A stretch of DNA of 64,000 nucleotides from Scleromitrula shiraiana (taxonomy: Eukaryota; Ascomycota; Leotiomycetes; Helotiales; Sclerotiniaceae). The notes below the pieces were generated by a model. The model was not told the origin of the DNA. It was given only the letters and a program-made list of their open reading frames with translations, and searched no databases. Location of the stretch: positions 1,673,501 to 1,737,500 of the forward strand of contig JABELC010000008.1 of the NCBI GenBank assembly GCA_028455995.1, given 5' to 3'. Made by a program: the position numbers and the translations under genes. Below are positions 22,583 through 32,613 of the stretch, in pieces. The stretch's first letter is position 1, and each line of letters begins with the position of its first letter.

Positions 22583-23746
22583 ATGAGTCTATTCCCCGGC
22601 GTAGCTCTCGTGGTTGGAGCCGGATCTGATATAGGTCGCGTGGTAGCCTTCTCGTTCGTCTCCGAAGGCTGTACACGTATAATACGTTCGAATATCTGTT
22701 TCATTGACTCCCAATCTTCTCCAATCGTTCCGTGATATGCAGTTACTAACTCGTCGATAATCAGTCATTGATAAACCTGATTACGAAGAAGCCCTTGGTA
22801 AAACACACAGCGTGCTACTGAGCCTTAATCCCAATACGCAAATTCAATCATTGGTTATAGATATGGGAGATGCAGGTTCTTTAGAGATGAGTATTCAGCT
22901 TGCAAAGAGGGTACATGGAAGATTGGACTATGCGGTTAATGTTGCTGGTCAGTAGTTTCTTAATTTTCTACGCTGCAATCTCGTACTTCTTCTCGTGAAC
23001 TATTATTGATATCCGATTTGAAGGCGCAATGAGCGATGTTACAGACGAATCAGTGGAACGATTCGACATCATCAATAATATCAACTATCGTGGAATATGG
23101 GTAGCATCGCAGGCAGTAGTTGCAGAAATGATTACGCAAGAACCATTGGGAACACATGATGAAAGGCCGGGGAATAGAGGTGCTATTGTCAATGTTACTA
23201 GTCAGTTTGGGATGAGTAATGATGGTGAGTTTTATCTGGAGCGTTCTACTTCTTAGATACAACTTACTGATGGGTTGTAGCTGCATATCCTGCTACGAAG
23301 GCGGCGATTATTGCGTTGACGAGCAGTCTTGCACTTCAAGTATGCTTTTCATACATTGGCTCTTGTTTGTTGATACACTTGCTGATGGTTGTCAGAATTC
23401 TCAACACAATATTCGAATCAATTGTGTTTGTCCGGGCATGATTACGTAAGCCTCTATTCTATGGTGTTAAATGTTGCTAATATATTGAGCGATCTAGTTC
23501 TCCATTGAGGCATGCTAATTCCGATCATGACCCTGCTTTCAATTCCATGATAACAGAAATACCGATGGGAAGGCTGGGGTCAATAAAAGAGGTGGCAGAT
23601 GTGGTTTTGTTTTTGTGTAGTAGTAAGGCATCATTTATACAAGGAGAACATGTGGTAAGTGACTTGAGAGCTAGGTTGAGGCCTCTATTATTGTGCTAAT
23701 GATGCTCGTAATATAGCGTGTTGATGGAGGATTTAGCCGGTCATAG
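22583..23746 (+). CDS. Short-chain dehydrogenase/reductase (257 aa, seven exons)
   Basis: This is a classical SDR that oxidises or reduces an unknown alcohol/ketone with NAD(P). Exons are 22583-22676, 22765-22947, 23024-23224, 23281-23339, 23396-23445, 23498-23654 and 23717-23746. All six introns have GT...AG ends and the frame closes exactly, although 22677 begins GTATAA, a weaker donor. Motifs in order: the cofactor loop VVGAGSDIG (about residues 10-18), NVAG (about 90-93, NNAG position), catalytic S152 in NVTSQFG, the active site Y162-x-x-x-K166 (YPATK), then the CPGMITSP loop and the final VDGGFSRS. All catalytic residues are present. The length is typical. Many small exons are unusual for so short a gene. 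No pathway partners are evident nearby. The second AT-rich element lies 355 bp downstream. Confidence 0.85.
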
Positions 23747-24101
23747 GATGCTATGTCTAGTTCTATTGGTTATATTCTGATGGGCATCCATAACTATCAA
23801 ACACCAGAAATGATCTACAATTAGGTAATTTCTGAATAATAAGCATTGAATTTGAAATCAGTAAATCTAACTACGCGGCCATACGTGTTTGAGCGATGAG
23901 TTTCGTATCCAGCCAATGAAGCCCAGATATTGGAAAATGACAGATGCCAACTGTTATTTCCAACATTCTAGATCGCTCATAGTATCCCAAATAGGAAGCT
24001 CGGAATATAGATTGCTTACCGGCACGGTGACGGAATAAGATTATCGGAGTTGTATAACATTTGTATTGTTGATAAACGCTTACGGGTGTTAAGTACATAT
24101 A
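23747..24101. other. Intergenic, nothing seen
   Basis: This is the 3' flank of the SDR gene up to the AT-rich element. I see no gene or repeat in it. Confidence 0.5.
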
Positions 24102-24482
24102 CTCGGTTAAATTAAAATTGAAGCACGCGCCAATTGCCGAAAACCCTCAAAATCGATGATTTTATACAAAACATCTCTTACGCCGATGTAAATAAATCGA
24201 TCATTTATTTATAGAATCATTTAAGATATTAAACATAGATTATTTTTATATTAAAATATTGACTATTAAAATTTAAAAATTAAATAATGATTTTAAAATT
24301 TATAATATTTAATTAAATATAAAGTAAAAATCATATAAAAATACTATAATTTTAAGTTAATTTAAATTAAGCTAATTATTATATTAAAAAATAATAAAGA
24401 TATATATAAATATATAAAAAACAGACTTTTATTTGATATAAATATTATATACATTAAAAGTATATAAAAAATATAATATAAT
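24102..24482 (+). repeat. Left arm of the long inverted repeat
   Basis: Shared landmarks read inward are AAGCACGCGC, CTCAAAATC, TTATTTATAGAAT, TAAATAATGATTTTAAAATT and TAAAAATCATATAAAAATAC, all found inverted in the right arm in the same order. The inner boundary is approximate. Confidence 0.75.
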
Positions 24483-24710
24483 AAAATTAAAAAGAGTATA
24501 TATAGTGTTTACAAGCACTAAGTACCACTATAACTTCGATTTTTAAAAATCATTAAAATCATTTTAAATTTTTATATATGATAATTTATATCCTTATAAT
24601 TACTATATTAAAATATTATTTAATAAAATTTTGATTTGAATGAATTATTAAGATTTTTAAAGATTTTAAAGAGTTAAAAATACCCTTAAAACTTCGACTT
24701 TTCAAGACTA

Positions 24711-25078
24711 TTATATTATATTTTAATATATAATATTTATATTAAATAAAAGCTTTTTTTTCTATATATTCATATATATCTTTATTATTTTCTAATATAG
24801 TAATTTGCTTAATTTAAATTAAATTAAAATTATAGTATTTTTATATGATTTTTACTTCATATTTTATTAAATATTATAAATTTTAAAATCATTATTTAAC
24901 CTTTAAATTTTAATAAAGAATATTTCAATATAAAAATAATTCAAATTCAAAATTTTAAATAATTCTATAAATAATTGATTGATTTATTAACGTTGATATA
25001 AGAGGTGTTTTATATAAAATCGTTGATTTTGAGGCGATTCGCTTATTTTGCGCGTGCTTCAATTTTAATTTGACCGAG
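24711..25078 (-). repeat. Right arm of the long inverted repeat
   Basis: Inverted partner of the left arm with the same landmarks in mirrored order. It differs mainly by transitions and a few small gaps near GCGCGTGC. Confidence 0.75.
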
Positions 25079-25171
25079 TATTCTTGTTTTTATTACGATA
25101 AGAACATATGTATATATGTAATATTCTGTACTCCCATCCTTATCTTTTCCCCGAATTATTTTCCGGCCAAG

Positions 25172-27138
25172 ATGGCACAACAACGCGAAGTATCATAGAC
25201 AGCCACATCCGAAGCCACAGAAAATGACGCCTTGCTGCCGAGCGCTGTATCGATCCATCCTAAGCACGATGTGAACCTCGCTCGGGAGAAGCTGGCCTTG
25301 CGCGTTTCTGTACTTGGTATTTGTGCCATACATTTTGTCGAAATAGCTGATTACATGCTTCAAGCTCCTTTGGCTCGTGCAGTTGAAGATATATATTGTC
25401 GTTAATACTATTCTTCCGCCCCTCTTTCCGCCAGTTCAAATTATGGTTCTATCCCAGAAGGCCATTGTAAGAATGAGGTTATCCAAGGAACGATGGTGAT
25501 GTTGAAAGGGTGGGATTTGATGTTCAGCTTTATTTTAGGATTACTGCTGGCGGTGCCATATGGAGCGTTGGCTAACAAGGTAGGGAGGAAACCAGTGTTA
25601 TTTTTATCTTTGATAGACATTTTACTAAGTGCCATGCGGTCTATGATTGTATGTAAGTATTTTCACTCCGGATGCGATCTTCCTTGGATGAAGTATCAAG
25701 AACGCTATTTAGTACAAGGACTATAGGTTATTTTGATAACGTGTTTGATTTACGATGGTACTGGGCATCCAATGTATTTTTATTGATGCCAGGTGTTTCG
25801 TCCGTTGCAGGGCCGGCTTTTTTTACAATCGTTGCTGATGCGATCTCCGAGGAAAGAAGGTAAAAGTTGCCCCCCTTTTGTTTATTTCACCCCCACAAGT
25901 AAAGAAGCTAGCAATAGGCCAAACAGAGCGACAGTGTTTTTCCAAGCTCAAGCAACAGCTTTGATAGCTCCTATTGTTAATGTACCTCTCGCTTGGTGGC
26001 TGATGAAGCGTAGCGTCTGGATACCAATGCTGGTGGCACTGGTGATTTTTCTTATAAGTGCGCTTTATGTACTCGCCTTGCCGGAGAGATTACACCTTCG
26101 AGAGCCTCATCATAGTCCCCCACTATTGGACTACAATGAATCTTCAGAAGATGAAGAACCTATACAGTTCTCCAAGAAGAATTGGGCAATTCCTCTCGAA
26201 AAGCTTGAGGAATTTCGTTTTGTACTGAAGAATCCGAAAATATTCGTTCTCTCCAGCACATTCTTGACTCAAAATTTGCATGGGAGTGTGAATCAACTTC
26301 TCCTACAGAGTGCAGCAAAGCAACTTCATTGGACACTTGCGGATGTATGTACATTCTCTTCCTCCTATCATTTTCGAAACTAACAATTTGGACAGGCAAG
26401 TTTCTTGATACCACTCTCCTCGATCACAAATTTCACTCTTTTGGTTCTAGTTCTTCCAACAATCTACGCTTTCCTTACCACGTTCCGCTTACAGCCGACC
26501 GTGAAAGATCTTCTTGTTGGCCGCTGTTCGCACATGGTTTTTGCTATAGGATATATTGGAGTTGCATTATCTACTTGTCACACAAAAAGGAGCATAGTCG
26601 AGAACTTGTTGATTGATCTATCTAGAAAGGAGCGAAGCTCCTTTTATATATTACAATATGATGTTAAGGGTGCGGAGCACTCTAGGTCATATCCAGTTGA
26701 TCACCTGGGTTGATCATGTGATCATATGATCACCTGATCTATTCTTTTGTCACAATACTGTACCATTTATGTTTGTGATATGTAAGTGTTTATCTCCGCT
26801 CATCTCAGACACCCAAGGGAAACAATGTGCTTCTTGAGACTAATGAACTTAAAGCAACAATCATCTTTTCACTCGGGGTGGGAGCTCCCCCTGCGATACG
26901 ATCACTCCTTGCTTCTCTTGTGCATCCTTCACAAGTGAGTCGTCTGTATGGAGTTCTAGCAGTTATTAACACAGTTGCTGGAATGATTTCAAGTCCCTTA
27001 ATATCTAGCGCCTTCACGTGGAGTCTAAGAAGAGGAGGGTTGTGGAGTGGAGGCACATTTCTGGTGACCGGCAATGCTTACGCTGGGGCGGGCATTGTGA
27101 CTTTACTTGTTAGTGTTAAAGAAGAAGAACACCATTGA
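25172..27138 (+). pseudogene. MFS transporter pseudogene (drug/efflux-type, disrupted)
   Basis: The remains encode a 12-helix major facilitator. After ATG 25172 the frame is stopped by TAG at 25196 and TAA at 25403, yet it keeps a coherent MFS protein beyond both. Each stop could arise by one C-to-T change from CAG or CAA. The motif-A-like loop GALANKVGRKPVLF follows a membrane helix (FILGLLLAVPYGALANKVG). Introns near 25647-25730, 25861-25918 and 26345-26395 still have GT...AG ends. Helices continue (FFQAQATALIAPIVNVPLAW, PMLVALVIFLISALYVLALP). An insert at 26614-26742 interrupts the region near helices 10-11. The last part (GVGAPPAIRSLLASLVHP, SLRRGGLWSGGTFLVTGNAY) matches the ends of fungal MFS proteins. 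It cannot make a full transporter. The AT-rich element ends only 93 bp upstream. Confidence 0.78.
26614..26742. mobile_element. Small insertion bounded by 8-bp direct repeats inside the MFS pseudogene
   Basis: TGATCTAT occurs at 26614-26621 and again at 26735-26742 in direct orientation. The 113 bp between them do not resemble MFS coding sequence. They contain a perfect hairpin (AAAGGAGC-GAA-GCTCCTTT) and a run of GATCA-based palindromes. With one repeat copy and the interior set aside, the left reading frame continues open into the right flank. An 8-bp duplication is typical of hAT-type insertion, but I see no clear terminal inverted repeats, so the class is uncertain. Confidence 0.5.
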
Positions 27139-27774
27139 AGATGATGAGATCTCAGTTGGTCAATAGAGACTATGGTTATATGTATCCAGGAATACATTGC
27201 CTTAGAATGAGATGGAGACCTAGGAAATTGGCGTTTGGATCGTTCTATTCACCGATATACGATATGTTTCTGCAGGAGACAAATACAAATAGGGAGATAC
27301 AATAATCGAATATAACATAACATAATAATTTTCAAATCATGTTTCGAGATAGATCACCACGACTATTGATGAGCAAGAAATATAAAGTTAACAGACTTTC
27401 CAAATTATAGTTTTACTATTTTCGAGAATTGTGTCCTAGAATGAGGATCAACTGAAACACGCCACTGCATGCTTTGGGGGATATAACAGATAATAAGTAA
27501 TTGTGGCAATACATACTTTGTGTAAAAGTTTATGGCCTCGATCAGACTCGATTTCTTCATAACTGTTTCAAATCAAAAAAAATTCCCACATCTGATTGGT
27601 CAGCACAAGCCTCGAGCTCCATTTACCATCCCTTCTCAAAACACACTTCGCACAGTGTCCCATCCTGCCATCAAGATCAAAGCACACTTTAAAAATGAAA
27701 TAAAAACTCAAATTCAACATGATGTCTCTTCATTCTATTTTACTTTCATCCAATTTTCATTATCGGCGAGGAGA
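27139..27774. other. Intergenic / 5' leader of the next gene
   Basis: I see no gene. An open frame runs into the next gene from 27532, but its upstream part lacks membrane or domain features, so I treat it as leader. Confidence 0.45.
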
Positions 27775-29148
27775 ATGCAGGTTCCAAACGGTATCAATCG
27801 TAAATATGCCACCATAGCAGGTGTCTCTCTTGGGCTCATATGGCTCTGGGAAGCTTTTGATCGGCCTGCTGTCATACCTACTAATATCATTTGGAATGAA
27901 AATCCTAATACACCCCAATCAAATAATCCTCCTCCTCCAACCTTAGACCACCACGATGTATTCGATTTTCCACCCGTAAACTCAGAAGTTATGAGAGCAG
28001 TATGCGCAACCAATACGTGGAACTCAAGTGTAATCTTTACATGCGATAGTAACATGGGTGGGGTTGGACATGTACGAAACTCGATTCTGAATTGTGTACG
28101 ATATGCAATCGGGGCCGGGGGAAGTTTGGTGATGCCAAATATTAAGTTGAGGGAAGATCCGGAAGGTATGAATATGATGCCTATGGAGGAGGAGCAAGAA
28201 TCACATTTGGGTAGAAGGCATGGCCTTGGCTGGAAAGGAATGGATTACATGTTTGATACGAATCATTTCAAGCAATCATTGAAGCAATCCTGTCCGGAGC
28301 TGAATATCATCGACCATATGGAACAAACAGTAAATGAACGAAGACGCGGACTTTTACCCGAGAGTCTCTTCATGAATCGACCAACCAGTGGACTAGAACA
28401 TCCCGAAGATTGGCAGGGCAAACTATACATGTGGATTGATAAGTACATGGCTCCAACACCACAATCGATACCGATTGTCGTGGACCTTGAACAATCCAAC
28501 ATGCAATACCCCACACATGCTGATGGACATGTCTTCGCCCATGAATTCGGTCAGATCATGAAGTTCCGGCCAGATGTTCGTCGTCTCGCCACTTCTACCC
28601 TTCGTCAAATGTCAGATTGGTATTCAGTACCATTGAACGTCAGTTCCACAATCATCACACCATCATTTTTGGGCATACACCTGAAGACCGAACCGGAGGG
28701 TGTTGACAAGAGACACGTTGCTCCTGCTCCGTTCATGCATTATGATGGCCAAGCAGATGCATACATTGCTTTAGCCAAAGCCATGAAAACCCCACTCATA
28801 TATGCTGCGTCTGGGGATATAGATTCTACTCATCGACTCGCCATCGAAGCGAAGAGCCATGGGATCGACGTTACTCACAAAGAAGATCTTTTGAAGGAAC
28901 ATGATCGGGAGGAATTAAGCCACCTTCGATGGGACCAGCGAGCTTTGATTGATTACCTCGTGGTATTAAGAGGGGAGTACTTTGCTGGTGTTGGTCACTC
29001 AATGTTTTCGTGGAATGTGATGTTGAAGAGACATGAATCGGCGTTGTTGAAACAAAAGTTACATGACGGAGCGTATGCTGATGATCTTAGTACACTTTAT
29101 GGTGTTAGAGAGAGTTATTTGGATTCGGCGAAATGTATGTGGGCGTAA
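27775..29148 (+). CDS. O-fucosyltransferase-like type II membrane protein (457 aa)
   Basis: Probably a Golgi glycosyltransferase with a GDP-fucose O-fucosyltransferase-like fold. I chose the ATG at 27775 because it is followed at once by a short basic stretch and one hydrophobic anchor (YATIAGVSLGLIWLWEAF), the usual type II layout, then a Pro/Asn-rich stem. The frame is open from 27532, but that extension is not protein-like. The domain begins IFTCDSNMGGVGHVRNSIL with GGSLVMPNI, resembling the GG-x-x-x-x-R...A...LV-P motif of the family. Later come GIHLKTEP and PLIYAASGDID (nucleotide-sugar side), then a C-terminal LIDYLVVLRGEYFAGVGHSM block that mirrors the D-x-x-V...F-x-G...S segment. It is a single exon. 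The donor and acceptor are unknown, and fungal homologues are mostly uncharacterised. Confidence 0.62.
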   Translation: MQVPNGINRKYATIAGVSLGLIWLWEAFDRPAVIPTNIIWNENPNTPQSNNPPPPTLDHHDVFDFPPVNSEVMRAVCATNTWNSSVIFTCDSNMGGVGHVRNSILNCVRYAIGAGGSLVMPNIKLREDPEGMNMMPMEEEQESHLGRRHGLGWKGMDYMFDTNHFKQSLKQSCPELNIIDHMEQTVNERRRGLLPESLFMNRPTSGLEHPEDWQGKLYMWIDKYMAPTPQSIPIVVDLEQSNMQYPTHADGHVFAHEFGQIMKFRPDVRRLATSTLRQMSDWYSVPLNVSSTIITPSFLGIHLKTEPEGVDKRHVAPAPFMHYDGQADAYIALAKAMKTPLIYAASGDIDSTHRLAIEAKSHGIDVTHKEDLLKEHDREELSHLRWDQRALIDYLVVLRGEYFAGVGHSMFSWNVMLKRHESALLKQKLHDGAYADDLSTLYGVRESYLDSAKCMWA

Positions 29149-29646
29149 TTTGAGAATTTTGGGAGGAGTATACGGCAATTTTATATACACTACTGGGACA
29201 AGCGTTTGGTGTTAGAGCTAGCTGGGTTAGCTATTACTGTTCGAATTCGTTGTTTAAATCCATATTTTGAGTCGTCTTCATTCCTTTTCAATATCCCTTC
29301 TGTGTTATGATACTGCATCAATCTCGAGTGGATATCCACCTTAGTTTAATTGTAAGATGACATTGATCAGTTAAGGAGCTGCCTTCCACCGTTCGTCGTT
29401 TTATATAAAAAGAAGTGTATTGAAAAAGTATTGTACTACGACTGATTGTACCCCGCACTTCCTAGTTATATAAATGCCGGAAGAATAAATCTCGATGAAC
29501 TATAACCACCTAGTGCACTTTAGTTCCTGCCTCCATAACGTCATTATCTTTAACGACTTGAATGTTGGAATTTTTTTTAAGATACATAACAGGTTGTTTA
29601 CATTTTACTCTTATTATGAACCCAAACCGCCAAGCACCCCATCAGA
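29149..29646. other. Intergenic, promoter of the MRJP-like gene
   Basis: I see no gene or repeat. It separates two genes on the same strand and should contain the promoter of the downstream one. Confidence 0.45.
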
Positions 29647-31004
29647 ATGAAGTTTCTTCCCCTAATTATCCCATCGGGATTCCTGAGTTATACACTGGCC
29701 CAGAATGTAACCAATAACAATGACCCTTCCTCGAATGGTACTTTTGCTACCACTGGCTCCTATAACCTACGATATGACACTGGACATTACGGACCTGAAG
29801 TGGAAGAGTTCCATTACTTTTACGATCAATGGCCAATTGGTATTGCGATCTCCAAAACTGGTCGAGTGTTTACCTCATATACTCGGGGCACATATGAGTA
29901 TACACTCGGCGAAGTCATAAATAAGACATCAGAATCCCCATACCCATCTCTTGAGCTCAATACACCCCCGGGAGGCTTATATAACGTTGTGAATGGCATA
30001 CAATTTGGTTCCAATCTCGAGAATTATTTCATTTCTGTCCAGGCATTGTTCATTACACCTGACGACACTCTTTGGGTTCTTGACACAGGTCGTCCCACAA
30101 TCAATGAATCTCAAGCACCAAGTATGCCATACGCGGCTCCAGGAGGCCCGAAACTGGTTTCTATTAATCTCTCTAATGATTCCATATCCAGAACTTACAC
30201 ATTTCCCCCCTCAGTTCACTACCCGGACTCGTACCTCAATGACCTCCGTTTCGATATGCGTCCCAATGCGACAGAAACCGGACAAGGAATTGCATATCTA
30301 GTTGATTCGAGCAACGAGGGGAGAAATGGATTCATCATGCTTGATTTGGGAACTGGAGAGAGTTGGAGACATTTAACACAACATCCGAGTACATTGAGAG
30401 TTAGCGAAAATGTACCTAGCTATAATGGGATGCCATTTTATTTCAGACAGCAGGGTATGGGGGTAGGATTTCAGCAGGAGGGATTAGATGGACTGGAATT
30501 GAGTTTGTATGGTGATGTATGAAACACTCAGCACTGACATATGAGAGAAGATATACTGATGGAGAAATCTAGACTCTCTATTACTCACCCCTTACGTCTT
30601 CCACTCTTTACTCAATACCCACTGAATATCTACGCATTAATCCCACCAACAATCCCCTAGCCAGCAAACAGGCTCAAGATAATGTGCATAACCTCGGAGA
30701 ACGAGGGGGACCCGCCAATGGCTTTGCAGGTGACTCCCTAGGTAATATATACATGCTAATGCCCACTCAAAACGCATTGTATATATGGAACTCTACATTG
30801 AGTCAAGCCAAACCGTTTGTGCGTGACCCAAGAATTATTTGGCCTGATGGAGCTGCGGCTGGATTTGATGGATATATTTATTGGATTGTTAATCAATTGC
30901 CGTATCAGCCCAACTGGAATGATGGGGTTGATGGGAGGATCAAGCCGGGGGTTATGTTGAGGTGTAGATTGCCGAATGGCGCGGGAAAGAATATGAATTT
31001 GTAG
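29647..31004 (+). CDS. Secreted major royal jelly/yellow-like protein (433 aa)
   Basis: This is a secreted beta-propeller of the MRJP/yellow family, which also occurs in fungi. Two exons fit, 29647-30516 and 30573-31004, with a 56-nt phase-0 intron (GTATGA...ATCTAG). A signal peptide (MKFLPLIIPSGFLSYTLAQ) is followed by a mature chain with many N-x-S/T sites. Family marks include QWPIGIAISKTGRVFTSYTR, TLWVLDTGRP (the conserved LWVLDTG), YLNDLRFD, GIAYLVDSSNEGRNGFIMLD, and in exon 2 FAGDSLGNIYMLMPTQNALY followed by DGAAAGFDGYIYW. These are the repeated blade motifs of yellow proteins. Fungal members have no firm function. A role in pigment or a lactonase-like activity has been discussed for the fold. 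The start is supported by the signal peptide. Confidence 0.85.
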
Positions 31005-31850
31005 AAACCAGAGAAGGGAATTTTGTTTCCTTATTGGAATTCTCGTTAGCCGGGATGGAGAGATTTTGTAGATCCTTCGTGTTTCCAGTTGCAGTATCTA
31101 TACAGTCTATTCGGAACCTATGGAGCATCCGCCGGATATCATCATATAACGCAGATGAATTGATTTAATCGATTTGTTAATTTCCATTCAAAGACTTTAT
31201 AGAGCAATTGACAAACTCGGAAATTATTTATTCAACATTCAATGACAAAATATTTGTAGCCAATCACGGATGCATAAAGCAAACTCACGCTCACTCATTG
31301 AAAGCTTGTATCGACAATTTATAGGAAAATAAGGCTCCAGTATCATTGATTTTCTCTGTTAACGCCTATTCAAATCCCGCCTTATACGTCTATAAGTTTT
31401 GTACTTGACGTTTTTGGAAAAGATTTTAATGTAGATAGAAATATACTACACGTCGCTGAAATCAGAGAATAATTTGTTTTGCTAGAGGGAGAAGAACTTG
31501 CATATAAAACACACTATTGGTGAGATCGTTGCGTCAACATGTAAGAGGCGTGTTCTTCTCCTCGATTGATGCTATATAAACTACGTACGTATTCAGAAAG
31601 GAGATTGAGATAGAAAACAGCTATTTATCCAAATGGCTTTAGCAGAGCAAGATAATTTAGTAATTTCGGATTGACATCAGAGCTAGGTCAAATCCAGGTA
31701 TATAACCTTATTCTTGACCGAACAGGTGTGGTTTCAATTGGGTTTCTAAACTCTTTTCATGTTCTCGTCGCGCTAAAATCCCACCAATTTTCTAGCTGGT
31801 AGACACCTAGTAAAAACTGACATATATAGATATAAAAAGCTCTCAAACGC
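31005..31850. other. Intergenic, nothing clear
   Basis: This is the 3' region shared by the MRJP-like gene and the minus-strand acyltransferase remnant, which converge here. I see no gene or notable repeat. Confidence 0.45.
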
Positions 31851-32613
31851 TCATTCTAGACCAATCGTCCCGAGGCTGGAAATAAAGTATAGAGACACAT
31901 CAGAAAGGAGTGTACTAAGAAGCAACCACACTCTTTTTTGAAGAGTCAACGAAAGGCAATAAGAGAATAAAATCAAAACCCCATCCACTGCAGCTCGATT
32001 TCCAGAGAGTATCGATGATCGGTCGAAAGAGTAGATATGTATAGACGCTCCCAGTGGGTGAGATGCCAGAGAGTCATTGCGGCCACTTTTTTGCGCATTT
32101 TGGAAATTATTTGCGAATAACTTCAAAACGTCTGAGATACCACGTCCGTCAAACACTGTATGAATGATTTGAGCTGTGAGGATGATGCCACCATCGATAA
32201 AGTTTACTCGAAATCGGCATACATCGAGTGGATCAGTTTGGAAGTACGAAGGTAGCGGAAAGGGACACAGCTTATGGACATCTAGCAGTGACGACGCAAA
32301 ACAAGCTTTGCCTAGATCAGCAAAGTTGAGCTCTTGAGAAAGGTCATTAACTTCTAAGTAAGCAGCGCCCTCTGGTCGAATATCGCGTAGCCATGTCTGT
32401 TCTTTGGACAGAGGTACCACTGAGCCGGCAAGAAAGGGAACCTCTCGTACTGTGGCTTTGAAGGCTTCGAGTAGTAAACTAATTGCAGATTCCCGATGTT
32501 CTTGGTCGTCACTTATCAGTGGAGAACACATCAATCTTTTGGAATTCACAGCACATATCCCAACGAGATAATCGAAGATCAAATGAAGGACCTTGAATTG
32601 CGAAAGACTTCAT
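31851..32613 (-). pseudogene. BAHD-type acyltransferase remnant (trichothecene acetyltransferase-like)
   Basis: This is an N-terminal half of a fungal BAHD/Tri101-like acyl-CoA acyltransferase. The ATG at 32613 begins MKSFAIQG-type sequence reading LRLSRWDMCC. The continuation fitting the family (NSKRLMCSPLISD, then AFKATVREVPFLAGSVVPL) is in another frame, so a frameshift lies near 32550-32560. The catalytic HTVFDGRG (H-x-x-x-D) is intact, followed by LKLFANNFQ and SFDRSSILSGN. After that the frame ends within about 50 residues and the DFGWG-containing second half is absent. Normal length is near 450-500 aa. The product would not be active. Alternatively the shift could be a sequencing error or a missed intron, but the missing C-terminal half remains. 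Confidence 0.6.

Larger units (their letters stand above)
24102..25078. mobile_element. Long-inverted-repeat (foldback-like) AT-rich element
   Basis: The 977-bp element is nearly one long palindrome. The left arm, about 24102-24482, pairs with the reverse complement of the right arm, about 24711-25078, around an unpaired centre of roughly 230 bp. It starts CTCGGTTAAATTAAAATTG and ends with the inverted counterpart TTTGACCGAG. TA directly abuts both ends, consistent with TA target duplication. Differences between arms are largely C/T and G/A (GGTTAA against GGTCAA, CATCTC against CACCTC), as expected if RIP hit each arm separately. There is no coding capacity. Within the centre, ACTTCGAT at about 24533 and ACTTCGAC at about 24691 are direct copies. 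It is distinct in sequence from the element at 17628. Confidence 0.8.

Noticed and set aside
25172..27138. Intact MFS transporter
   Set aside because: Two in-frame stops in the first exon and an insert near helices 10-11 make a functional product implausible unless translation starts downstream and the insert is spliced out.
27532..27774. N-terminal extension of the O-fucosyltransferase-like protein
   Set aside because: The frame is open, but it places the membrane anchor deep inside the chain and the extension has no protein-like pattern. The ATG at 27775 gives the normal type II layout.
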